DNA of 34,497 nucleotides from UBA1715 sp964346725 (GTDB taxonomy: Bacteria > Bacteroidota > Bacteroidia > Bacteroidales > UBA1715), in contig CAYFVM010000026.1 in assembly GCA_964346725.1 (NCBI GenBank), positions 1-34,497 of the forward strand, read 5' to 3'. A program made the translations under genes and the position numbers. Positions 8,658 to 16,428 of the stretch are shown piece by piece. How positions within the stretch are numbered: the first letter of the stretch is position 1; each line of letters starts with the position of its first letter. A model generated the notes under the pieces. It had not been told where the DNA came from, did no database searches, and was given only the letters and a program-made list of their open reading frames with translations.

Positions 8658-9362
8658 TTACATTGCTAGCGCAATTGAAGCAATACTGATTGCTTTCACG
8701 TTTGACTCTTTTAGCACCGTTTCGGCACACGAAAGACACGTTGCTCCCGTGGTAATTACATCATCGAGAATAAGCACATGTTTGTTTTCCAACAATGCAG
8801 GATTGGCTACTAAAAAAATCCCCTGAACGTTCTGTAATCGTTCTTCTTTATTTTTCCTTGTCTGCGTTTTGGTATGTACTTTACGTATCACTGCACCATC
8901 AATAACGTCAATATGAGTAATATTGGCAATGCCGTGCGCCAACACGCTACTTTGATTGTAGCCACGTTTGCGCTCACGTCGAGGATGAAGCGGGACGGGA
9001 ACAATAGCATCTATACCATCAAGAAAACCAGAGTTCTGCAATGCTATCGCGAACATTTCTCCCAACCAAATACCAATATCATCACGATGCTGATATTTCA
9101 GTTTATGCACCAAGTGCGTATATTTCGTGTGTTTTTGATAATTGAAAAACGACGTGGCATGGACAAATGGCACTTGGCCAACAAAATGTTTTTCGGTAGG
9201 ATTATGCTCTTTGTTATGCAAATAAATCTTCGGAAGATCGAGCATACAATCCGTACAAATCAAATGCTCTCCTTGTCGGAGACTATTGTTACATACTTCG
9301 CAGGTTTCGGGAAAGAATAGTTGAGAAAGTTCTCGAAGGCGCGAAAAAAGGCGTAATTGCAT
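8658..9362 (-). CDS. comF: ComF family phosphoribosyltransferase-like protein
   Basis: A 234-residue protein with an N-terminal four-cysteine zinc-binding region (C21-x2-C24 and C36-x2-C39). It also has a PRPP-binding loop VLILDDVITTGAT near residue 200, the signature of type I phosphoribosyltransferases. PVPLHPRRERKRGYNQS is the ComF-specific block. In competent bacteria ComF takes part in DNA uptake or processing of incoming single strands. In Bacteroidetes the role is less clear. The ATG overlaps the stop of the riboflavin synthase gene by one base (TAATG), so the pair is translationally coupled. The 3' end is 10 bases from the end of the convergent UPF0371 gene. Confidence 0.92.
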   Translation of the reverse strand: MQLRLFSRLRELSQLFFPETCEVCNNSLRQGEHLICTDCMLDLPKIYLHNKEHNPTEKHFVGQVPFVHATSFFNYQKHTKYTHLVHKLKYQHRDDIGIWLGEMFAIALQNSGFLDGIDAIVPVPLHPRRERKRGYNQSSVLAHGIANITHIDVIDGAVIRKVHTKTQTRKNKEERLQNVQGIFLVANPALLENKHVLILDDVITTGATCLSCAETVLKESNVKAISIASIALAM

Positions 9363-9964
9363 TATTTAATAGTGCCCTGTATTTCCAAATAGCGGGCAAT
9401 GTATTTACCTATGATGTCAAACTCCAAATTCACACGAGTACCTACTTGTATTGTGTGAAAATTGGTATTGTCGTATGTATAGGGAATTATTGACACCTGA
9501 AACGATTTCGGCTGCGAATTGACTACCGTCAAACTTACGCCGTTTACTGTAACCGAGCCTTTTTCTACCGTATAATAGTCTTTTTGAGCCGGCTCATATT
9601 CAAACGTAAAATACCAACTGCCGTCCATGCTTTCTACCTTGGTGCACACTGCAGTTTGGTCTACATGACCTTGCACAATGTGACCATCAAGACGACCATT
9701 CATGTTCATACTGCGCTCTACATTCACTTCGCTCCCAACAGCCAAATCACCCAAATTCGACTTAATAAGCGTTTCCTGCATGGCAGTTACGGTGTAGGTT
9801 GTGTCTGTTTTTTTCACAACAGTAAGACACACACCATTATGTGAAACACTTTGGTCAATACACAATTCTTTCACAAAACTGCATGACAAGGTAAAATGAA
9901 TGTTTGTTTTGTCTTTCTCAATGCCTACAACTTTGGCACATTCTTCAACTATTCCGGAAAACAT
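9362..9964 (-). CDS. ribE: Riboflavin synthase alpha subunit
   Basis: A 200-residue protein with the standard MFSGIVEE start and two tandem lumazine-binding repeats. SHNGVCLTVV (about residues 41-50) in the first is matched by SVTVNGVSLTVV (about 137-148) in the second. The linker carries NGRLDGHIVQGHVD, the usual GHxVxGHVD region. The enzyme dismutates two 6,7-dimethyl-8-ribityllumazine molecules to riboflavin in the cytoplasm. The length is normal for the family (about 195-215), and the protein appears complete. It is followed by comF with a one-base overlap. No FMN riboswitch is apparent in the short upstream region, which holds only a TACTTTTG box. Confidence 0.95.
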   Translation of the reverse strand: MFSGIVEECAKVVGIEKDKTNIHFTLSCSFVKELCIDQSVSHNGVCLTVVKKTDTTYTVTAMQETLIKSNLGDLAVGSEVNVERSMNMNGRLDGHIVQGHVDQTAVCTKVESMDGSWYFTFEYEPAQKDYYTVEKGSVTVNGVSLTVVNSQPKSFQVSIIPYTYDNTNFHTIQVGTRVNLEFDIIGKYIARYLEIQGTIK

Positions 9965-9986
9965 ATTGATAGGTTTTTATGTTGCT

Positions 9987-9994
9987 CAAAAGTA
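9987..9994 (-). promoter_or_regulatory. Putative -7 box TACTTTTG upstream of ribE
   Basis: On the minus strand TACTTTTG matches TAnnTTTG and ends 22 bases before the ribE start codon at 9964. The 56 bases between ribE and the upstream TPR gene are too few for an FMN riboswitch, so control by flavin through a leader RNA is unlikely. Confidence 0.45.
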
Positions 9995-10020
9995 CAAATA
10001 TTTTCAAACTAGAGAAACGG

Positions 10021-10740
10021 TTATTTGTGTTTCCAACGATTAACGGCTTCATAATCGGGACGAAGCAATAAAATCTTGTCATACACTTGGTTTGCCTTGT
10101 CATACTGCTTGCCGTCTTCGTAACTTTTGGCAAGAAACAAGAGCGTATTGATGTAGTACCAATTGCATTTGGTATTTTGGCCTTTGGCTTCAAATTGAGA
10201 AATAGCTTTTTGAAACGATGAAATAGCATCAGCAAAATCTCCGCCAACAAACAAAGCGTAACAATACTGCAAATTTCCGTATTCTGCCCAACTGTAAGGC
10301 GATTCGGGAGCCTCTTTTATGGCAGTTTTTGCGACAGAAAAACTCAGTGGCAAGCGATACATAGCCGTAATCGGATTGTTCAGTGCGGCATACGCCAAAT
10401 ATGGTGATTCAAACGCAAGGCACGTCTTTGCATATTTCTGCGATTTTTTAAGCGCTTCAATATCGGCTTTTAAACCTTCAAGTTGCACATCAATTTGTTT
10501 TGATTCCGGAGCATTAAATAAAAGATACGCAAGATATAAATGTCTCACTACCATTCGTTTAAACCTTGTCTCTATAGATTTTGTAGCATCGAATTCTCGA
10601 GAAAGTTCATCAACATACACATTCCATTCTTTCATGTTTTGATTCACAAACGATGTAGCAAGACGACAATCAATAGAATTTGACTGCGCATTTGCTCCTA
10701 AAGAAACGCATAAAAGAAGAAAGAGCAACATTCTTTTCAT
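10021..10740 (-). CDS. Secreted tetratricopeptide-repeat protein
   Basis: A 239-residue protein with a signal peptide MKRMLLFLLLCVSLGANAQS, probably cleaved after the final Ala of GANA. The C-terminal half contains two TPR-like helix pairs: WAEYGNLQYCYALFVGG plus DFADAISSFQKAI (about 165-195) and INTLLFLAKSYEDG plus YDKANQVYDKILLLRPD (about 205-230). It is likely periplasmic and may be a scaffold for protein contacts. No enzymatic motif is present. It is the first of three minus-strand genes with ribE and comF, 56 bases ahead of ribE, though ribE seems to have its own -7 box. A box only four bases before the ATG raises the possibility of a leaderless message. Confidence 0.8.
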   Translation of the reverse strand: MKRMLLFLLLCVSLGANAQSNSIDCRLATSFVNQNMKEWNVYVDELSREFDATKSIETRFKRMVVRHLYLAYLLFNAPESKQIDVQLEGLKADIEALKKSQKYAKTCLAFESPYLAYAALNNPITAMYRLPLSFSVAKTAIKEAPESPYSWAEYGNLQYCYALFVGGDFADAISSFQKAISQFEAKGQNTKCNWYYINTLLFLAKSYEDGKQYDKANQVYDKILLLRPDYEAVNRWKHK

Positions 10741-10744
10741 ACCC

Positions 10745-10752
10745 CAAAAATA
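10745..10752 (-). promoter_or_regulatory. Putative -7 box TATTTTTG directly before the TPR gene
   Basis: On the minus strand TATTTTTG is separated from the ATG at 10740 by only GGGT. With the usual 4-8 base distance from box to transcription start, the message would begin at or next to the start codon. Confidence 0.42.
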
Positions 10753-10823
10753 CTCTAAAAATAGTAAGACATACTAATTTATCAGGTAAAATTTGTACCT
10801 TGCTCGGGTTTTAGCAAACGACT

Positions 10824-11270
10824 ATGACTTGTGATTATAAAACATTGGCTAATAAACAACTACAACTTGACAAACGCTATTTGCGCATGGCGAGAATTTG
10901 GGCAGAAAACTCATATTGTATCCGTCGTCAAGTTGGTGCCTTGCTCGTAAAAGACAAGATGATTATTTCCGATGGCTACAACGGAACTCCGGCAGGGTTT
11001 GAAAACATTTGCGAAGACGAAAACGGAAAAACAAAACCATATGTGCTTCATGCTGAAGCAAATGCAATTTCAAAAATTGCAAAATCGGGAAATAGTAGCA
11101 ACGGAGCGACTCTGTATGTTACCACTTCACCATGCATTGAATGTGCAAAACTCATTATTCAAGCTGGCATAAAAAAGGTTGTATATGCAGAACCTTATCG
11201 GATAAATGATGGAATTCAACTTCTAAAACGTGCCAACATAGAATTATTACAACTTTCAATTGATGAATAA
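10824..11270 (+). CDS. dCMP deaminase (ComEB-type cytidine/deoxycytidylate deaminase)
   Basis: A 148-residue zinc deaminase that converts dCMP to dUMP, the precursor of dTMP. The zinc ligands and catalytic glutamate are visible as HAEANAI (His76, Glu78) and SPCIECAK (Cys104, Cys107). The conserved CIRRQVGALLV and DGYNGTPAGFENICE blocks place it with dCMP deaminases and not tRNA adenosine deaminases. The length fits the ComEB/dCMP deaminase family (about 140-160). Its last eight bases overlap the start of the S41 protease gene, so it heads a tightly packed operon that runs to the GGGP synthase. The 83-base gap to the divergent TPR gene must contain its promoter, but no clean TAnnTTTG box is visible on this strand. 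Confidence 0.92.
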   Translation: MTCDYKTLANKQLQLDKRYLRMARIWAENSYCIRRQVGALLVKDKMIISDGYNGTPAGFENICEDENGKTKPYVLHAEANAISKIAKSGNSSNGATLYVTTSPCIECAKLIIQAGIKKVVYAEPYRINDGIQLLKRANIELLQLSIDE

Positions 11271-12831
11271 CAAATTTTCAATATTAATGCCACTACTTAT
11301 TGCTATGGCTATTGTTGGGGGCATGTTTATACAACGGCAATTCATCGCCAAAACGGAAAACGTAGAAAACACTATATCGCTTTCAAAATTTGACGAAATA
11401 GCCGAATACATCTCTTTAAACTACGTTGATAATATTGATATTGATTCGCTTACAAACGAATTATTACCACAACTTTTCGAAAAACTTGATCCTCATTCAT
11501 CGTATATTACCACCTCCGAATATCGCAACATGATAGACCCAATACTCGGTTCGTTCGATGGTATTGGAGTGCAATTTGAAATTCAAAACGATACGGTCGT
11601 TATTGTTCAAGTAATTCCCGGCGGTCCTTCGGAAAAACTCAACATTAAACCCGGCGACCGAATTGTTACCGTAAACGACTCCACAATTGCGGGCAAAGGC
11701 ATTACCAACGAAAAAACTATTGCACTTCTCAAAGGTCCACGGGGAACAAAGGTGAAAGTTGGAATTAAACGTCATAACATTAAGAATTTAATTCCGATAG
11801 AAATAAAACGTGGCCAAGTTCCTATTACAAGCGTAAACTCTTCGTACATGATTGACGACAAAACCGGATACATTGCCTTGGATTGTTTTTCGCAAGCAAC
11901 GCACGACGAATTTATGGCAGCCATGTCAAAGTTGGAAGCACAACACATGCAAAACCTTATCATTGACTTGCGCGAAAACGGTGGAGGGCTTTTGTTTACC
12001 GCCATTGATTTAGCCAACGAATTTCTCAACGAGGGCGATACCATTGTATTCACAAAAGGGAGAAATACCAATCCGGAATATCACATAGCAGAAAGTCTTG
12101 GAAAATATCACAAAATAAACCTCTGCGTTTTGATAAATGAATACTCAGCTTCTGCCAGCGAAATTTTTGCTGGAGCCATGCAAGACAACGGACGCTCCGT
12201 GATTGTTGGCCGTCGTTCATACGGCAAAGGCGTTGTAAACGAGGACTTCATGCTGAGTGACAGTTCTGTAATTCGCTTAACCACAAAGAAATTCTACACT
12301 CCTTCGGGACGTTGCATTCAAAAGCCCTACAACGGTAAACTAGCCGATTACGACAATGATTTGGTCAAACGATTTACACACGGTGAAATGTACGATGCCG
12401 ACAGCATTAACTTCCCCGATTCGTTGAAATACACCACCAAAACGGGCAAAATCGTATATGGTGGCGGTGGCATTATGCCCGACATTTTTGTCCCGCTCGA
12501 CACGACAAAATATTCAAAAGACTTTTCAACTATCACCGAAAAATCAATCATCTACGATATGTCATTTCAATTTACCGACAAATATCGAGACCAAATGACG
12601 AAGATGAATTCTAAAGAAATTCAAGCCTTTTGCGACAAGAATTTTTCGTTACAAAACGTGTATACAGCTGCCGCGTGCGAATGCAAGCTCACACAGAAAG
12701 AAAAAGATTTGGCGAAAAAATTATTCCGCTGCTACGTGGTTCGCAACATACTTGGCTACAATGCGTTTAGCGAAGCATACAATTCCGACGACAAAACCAT
12801 TCAAGCGGCTCTCCACCAGTTAGAAAAATAA
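11263..12831 (+). CDS. S41 family carboxy-terminal processing protease (CtpA-like)
   Basis: A 522-residue protease with an uncleaved or cleaved N-terminal hydrophobic segment (ILMPLLIAMAIVGGMFI, residues 6-22). A helical region carries LDPHSSYI. A PDZ domain (about residues 95-175) contains GVQFEIQ and the loop IKPGDRIVTVND. The S41 catalytic core is near 195-380. The nucleophile lies within NEYSASASEIFAGA (Ser297/Ser299 region) and the general-base lysine in RRSYGKGVV. It probably trims or degrades periplasmic proteins from their C-termini. The ATG at 11263 overlaps the deaminase gene by eight bases; an adjacent TTG was rejected. The C-terminal extension ends before the next gene with a single base between them. 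Confidence 0.93.
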   Translation: MNNKFSILMPLLIAMAIVGGMFIQRQFIAKTENVENTISLSKFDEIAEYISLNYVDNIDIDSLTNELLPQLFEKLDPHSSYITTSEYRNMIDPILGSFDGIGVQFEIQNDTVVIVQVIPGGPSEKLNIKPGDRIVTVNDSTIAGKGITNEKTIALLKGPRGTKVKVGIKRHNIKNLIPIEIKRGQVPITSVNSSYMIDDKTGYIALDCFSQATHDEFMAAMSKLEAQHMQNLIIDLRENGGGLLFTAIDLANEFLNEGDTIVFTKGRNTNPEYHIAESLGKYHKINLCVLINEYSASASEIFAGAMQDNGRSVIVGRRSYGKGVVNEDFMLSDSSVIRLTTKKFYTPSGRCIQKPYNGKLADYDNDLVKRFTHGEMYDADSINFPDSLKYTTKTGKIVYGGGGIMPDIFVPLDTTKYSKDFSTITEKSIIYDMSFQFTDKYRDQMTKMNSKEIQAFCDKNFSLQNVYTAAACECKLTQKEKDLAKKLFRCYVVRNILGYNAFSEAYNSDDKTIQAALHQLEK

Positions 12832-12832
12832 C

Positions 12833-13435
12833 ATGGACATTTCTTCCAACGACTTCACTCTTCAAGTTCTTGATAAACCCAAAGTCATTACTGACAATGA
12901 TTTGCAAAAGCTGTCAAAACAAGAAAGAGAAACTTTCGATGGCTTTTCAAACGAAAAGAAGAAGATAGAATTTGCCTTGGCACGACTCATGTTTCGAGAT
13001 TTGCTTGACAACAACTATTCCGAGATACAATACGAACCATCGGGCAAACCTACCATGGCAGGATTTTCAATCTCGCTCAGTCACTCCCGATCGTATGTGG
13101 CTGTCATTTACAGCAAATACAACGTTGCCATTGATATAGAAGAATATCGCCAACAGATTTTGAAAATTACGTCAAAATTTGTGCGCGACGATGAGAAATC
13201 GGTTTTCACAAACTTGGAAGACCTCACTGTGCTTTGGTCGGCAAAGGAAACAATGTTCAAACTTACCAACGCATCACAGAATTTATTAGACTTCTGCATC
13301 ACTCGAATTTCCGACAAGGCATTGGAAGGTCACGTGATTATTGACGGAAAAATGGCGAATATCACAAATTTATCGTACTTTCGTAACGATAACTATAGCC
13401 TTGTTTGGGCTTGCGAGAAAAACGAGAGATTATGA
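12833..13435 (+). CDS. 4'-phosphopantetheinyl transferase (Sfp-type)
   Basis: A 200-residue protein with the three hallmarks of Sfp-type transferases: SLSHSRSYVAV (about residues 81-91), VAIDIEEY (about 99-106) with the magnesium-binding acidic pair, and LWSAKETMFKL (about 131-141). It would attach the phosphopantetheine arm from CoA to a carrier protein. The usual WTAKEAxxK reads WSAKETMFK here, a conservative variation common in Bacteroidetes. The length is at the short end of the family, closer to AcpS-like single-domain forms than to Sfp. The first strand region is weakly conserved. It is co-transcribed with the protease (one-base gap) and overlaps the next gene by four bases. Confidence 0.88.
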   Translation: MDISSNDFTLQVLDKPKVITDNDLQKLSKQERETFDGFSNEKKKIEFALARLMFRDLLDNNYSEIQYEPSGKPTMAGFSISLSHSRSYVAVIYSKYNVAIDIEEYRQQILKITSKFVRDDEKSVFTNLEDLTVLWSAKETMFKLTNASQNLLDFCITRISDKALEGHVIIDGKMANITNLSYFRNDNYSLVWACEKNERL

Positions 13436-14154
13436 TTTACCAGTCATTTGAAAAAAAACAAAAGCAACTAGCACTTCTCATCGATCCTGACAAACACTCC
13501 GATGAGACCCTTTTGAAACTTTCGCGTACTGCTCAACAAGAAGCAATTGACTTTGTGTTTGTTGGTGGTAGTTTGGTTATTCAGAGCGTAGAGCACGCTA
13601 TTTCAAAAATAAAAGAAGTCTACACCGGTCCGGTTGTATTATTTCCCGGTAACGCATGTCAGGTTGCCCCAAACGCTGATTCTATTTTATTCCTTTCACT
13701 TATTTCGGGCAGAAATGCTGAGTTTTTGATTGGGAACCACGTTCTTTCGGCTCCTGTTATTAAACAAACGAAACTTGAAGTAATTCCCACGGGCTACATT
13801 CTCATAGATTGCGGAAGTTCCACTTCGGTAGAATATATGAGCAACACACGCCCAATTCCCTACAACAAACCCGACATTGCCGAAGCAACAGCTCTTGCCG
13901 GCGAAATGCTCGGACTCAAAGCACTCTACTTGGAAGGTGGGAGCGGTGCCAAAACGACAGTAAATCCGGAAACAATTGCACGGGTAAAGAAAGTATGTTC
14001 CATTCCATTGATTGTAGGTGGTGGTATCAAAACTCCCGAAGATTTGCGCCAAGTGTATAAAAGCGGTGCCGACATTGCCGTTATTGGCACTATCATAGAA
14101 AAACAGCCCGAACTCCTTGCAGAAATGAAGAAAGTGGCGAAAGAATTTAAGTAA
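13432..14154 (+). CDS. Geranylgeranylglyceryl phosphate synthase family protein (PcrB/GGGPS-like)
   Basis: A 240-residue TIM-barrel protein with the family landmarks LALLIDPDKH (residues 14-23), VFVGGSLVIQ, LYLEGGSGAKT (near 165-175), PLIVGGGIKTPEDLR and GADIAVIGTIIE. These proteins join sn-glycerol-1-phosphate to a polyprenyl diphosphate. The Bacteroidetes members belong to a bacterial group related to archaeal ether-lipid synthesis. Prenyl chain length is set by pocket residues I cannot judge by eye. The ATG overlaps the transferase stop (ATGA). The gene ends four bases before the convergent permease gene. No archaeal-type digeranylgeranyl transferase accompanies it here. Confidence 0.9.
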   Translation: MIYQSFEKKQKQLALLIDPDKHSDETLLKLSRTAQQEAIDFVFVGGSLVIQSVEHAISKIKEVYTGPVVLFPGNACQVAPNADSILFLSLISGRNAEFLIGNHVLSAPVIKQTKLEVIPTGYILIDCGSSTSVEYMSNTRPIPYNKPDIAEATALAGEMLGLKALYLEGGSGAKTTVNPETIARVKKVCSIPLIVGGGIKTPEDLRQVYKSGADIAVIGTIIEKQPELLAEMKKVAKEFK

Positions 14155-14158
14155 ACTT

Positions 14159-14806
14159 TTACGAATTCTTTCGATAACTTACCACTGCCCATGTACCCAT
14201 TACGAGGGAGAAAGCAGTTAATCCCCCAAATTGCAATAGAATTCCTGCGAAACCGGTTCCTTGCACAAATACCGCACGCATCAAGTCTATAAAATACCGC
14301 ACCGGATTGAAGTAAGTAAGGATATACGACCAATCGGGCATACTGCGTATAGGCGTAAACAAACCGCTGAGCAACATAAGGCACACCAACACAAACCACA
14401 TGATAAACATGGCCTGCTGCATAGTATCGCTATAGTTTGAGATAATTATTCCAATACTACTAAATGTGATAGCGAGCAAAATGGCTCCTAAGAAAATGAG
14501 CCCAACATTTCCCGAAGGTGCGATGTCGTATATCAGCCACGAAAGCACAAGACTTACCGCCAAATCAATTGCGCCAAAAATCCAATACGGAATCAGTTTT
14601 GCAATAATAAAATCCCACTTTGTGACGGGCGTTACGTTTATTTGTTCAATGGTGCCAACCTCTTTTTCGCCCACAATATTGAGCGCAGGCAAAAAACCGC
14701 AAATCATAATGAGCGGAATACCGAACAAAATGACCATAGTTCGGGTATCACGGACAATGTGTTTTGTCTCCTTTATGATGAACGATATGAACGCATTATT
14801 TCCCAT
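14159..14806 (-). CDS. ABC-2 type efflux permease, shortened and apparently chimeric
   Basis: A 215-residue permease, against about 370 for YbhS/YbhR-type subunits. Residues 1-29 (MGNNAFISFIIKETKH then IVRDTRTMVIL) resemble the N-terminus of a YbhS-like subunit. From residue 30 the sequence jumps to CGFLPALNIVGEKEVGTIEQ, the region just after the large periplasmic domain of a YbhR-like subunit. Five or so membrane segments and NPVRYFIDLMRAV follow. The periplasmic domain of about 150 residues is missing, as is the whole second permease gene expected in this operon type. A GTG seven codons upstream is an alternative start; the ATG at 14806 lies 10 bases after the ATPase stop. Either a real deletion or a misassembly between paralogues explains it. 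Confidence 0.8.
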   Translation of the reverse strand: MGNNAFISFIIKETKHIVRDTRTMVILFGIPLIMICGFLPALNIVGEKEVGTIEQINVTPVTKWDFIIAKLIPYWIFGAIDLAVSLVLSWLIYDIAPSGNVGLIFLGAILLAITFSSIGIIISNYSDTMQQAMFIMWFVLVCLMLLSGLFTPIRSMPDWSYILTYFNPVRYFIDLMRAVFVQGTGFAGILLQFGGLTAFSLVMGTWAVVSYRKNS

Positions 14807-14816
14807 ACTTCGTAAT

Positions 14817-16428
14817 TTAATCGCCACGTTTTGCTCCTCGCGCCAAGAGACGGAAAACTTCTCCCATATCGGTGGCGGCGTATTGTTGTTTCAGTTCTGC
14901 CGGTGAGCCCAGAGCCTTTATTTTTCCATCAACCATTATTGAAATTCTATCGCAATATTCAGCCTCGTCCATGTAGTGCGTAGTCACAAAAACAGTGATG
15001 CCGCGCCACGCAGCTTCGTATATGAGGCTCCAAAATTGTTTTCGCGTTGCAGGATCAACGCCACCGGTTGGTTCGTCAAGAAAAACCACATCGGGTTCGT
15101 GGAAAATGCTCACACTAAACGCCAACTTTTGTTTTCGTCCGAGCGGCAAACTGCCAACAATCGTATTGGCCTCACCAACAAAATCCATACTCTCAAGCAT
15201 ATAGTTTGCTTTTTCGGTAATTTGCTTTTGACTCATGCCATAAATACCACCAAACAAGCGAATATTTTCCATTACCGTCATGTTCTCATAGAGCGAAAAA
15301 CGTTGGCTCATGTAGCCTATGTGCTTTTTTATTTCTTCGTATTCCGTACTTACGTCAAAACCGGCCACGGTTGCTTTTCCAGAAGTCGGCTGCGAAAGTC
15401 CGTTGAGCATTCGCATAGCGGTAGTTTTTCCTGCACCATTTGCGCCAAGAAAACCGAAAATTTCACCTCGTTTTACTTCAAACGAAATGCCATCAACAGC
15501 ATGGAACGTACCAAATGCTTTCACCAGATTTTCTACGGAAATGACAACCTCGTTTTTGTTATTTTCTGCAACTTTCTTTTGGGGTGCTTCGGGCATAAAA
15601 ATCGCCTTAAATTGTTCCAAAATAGCATCGGGCTGACCAACACCCATGATTTTTCCTTTATCAATAAAGGCGATTTGGTCGCAACGGCGAACCTCATCAA
15701 GATACGGCGTAGACGCTATGATTGTAATGCCACGCTGTTTGAGTTTGGCAAGCATTTCCCAAAATTCGGTACGCGAAACAGGGTCAACACCGGTAGTTGG
15801 CTCATCAAGGAACAAAATTTTAGGGTTGTGAATCAAGGCACAACTCAAGGCAAGTTTTTGTTTCATTCCGCCCGAAAGCGCACCGGCTCGGCGAGTTTTG
15901 AATTTTTCAATTTGGCTGTAAATATCTTTTATGCCTCGTACCCTTCGGCAACGGTGGTATTGAATAATGTGGCAAAAAACGTGAGATTCTCTTCAACACT
16001 CAAATCCTGATAAAGCGAGAATTTGCCGGGCATGTATCCCACGCATTTTCGAATTTCCAACATATCGGCAACGGTATCAAAACCCGCAACCGTCGCCGTT
16101 CCTTTATTTGGCAAAAGCANNNNNNNNNNNNNNNNNNNNNNNNNNNNNNNNNNNNNNNNNNNNNNNNNNNNNNNNNNNNNNNNNNNNNNNNNNNNNNNNN
16201 NNNNNNNNNNNNNNNNNNNTCGGCAACGGTATCAAAACCCGCAACCGTCGCCGTTCCTTTATTTGGCAAAAGCAAGGTAGTGAGTATCCGAAACAAGGTG
16301 GTTTTGCCCGCGCCATCAGGACCTATCAACCCGAAAATGCTTCCGCTTGGAATTGAGAGACTTACATCGTCCAATGCCACAACCGAACCATACGATTTGC
16401 TAATATGTTGAATCTCAATTGCGTTCAT
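14817..16428 (-). pseudogene. Two-domain ABC efflux ATPase (YbhF-like), frameshifted and split by an assembly gap
   Basis: Two ABC domains are fused in one chain of about 485 residues after repair. Domain 1 has Walker A GPDGAGKTT, signature LSGGMKQKLAL and Walker B ILFLDEPTTGVDP. Domain 2 has GANGAGKTTAMRML, the variant signature LPLGRKQKLA and VVFLDEPTGGVDP. It would power drug or metabolite export with the permease and HlyD partner. A 100-N join flanked by 55-bp duplicates (16065-16274) interrupts the frame artificially. Separately, near 15929-15935 the frame shifts. EGYEA runs into TAA, while the neighbouring frame continues KDIYSQIEKFKTRRAG, as if one base were missing. The start codon at 16428 directly abuts the HlyD stop. 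Whether the frameshift is real decides functionality. Confidence 0.85.
16065..16274. other. Second scaffold join: 100 N flanked by identical 55-bp ends
   Basis: Bases 16120-16219 are 100 N. The 55 bases at 16065-16119 are identical to 16220-16274. As at the first join, removing the N run and one copy (155 bases) restores a continuous reading frame through the first ABC domain: the text before the run ends FDTVA and the text after continues DMLEIRKCVGY. This is direct support for the artefact reading. Confidence 0.92.

Noticed and set aside
8874..9320. 148-codon plus-strand frame opposite comF
   Set aside because: It is a shadow of comF, whose zinc and PRPP motifs establish the minus-strand frame.
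9965..10020. FMN riboswitch before ribE
   Set aside because: The gap to the upstream gene is only 56 bases.
14976..16010. 344-codon plus-strand frame opposite the ABC ATPase
   Set aside because: It is antisense to two clear ABC domains, has no family resemblance, and its length reflects the codon pattern of the real gene.
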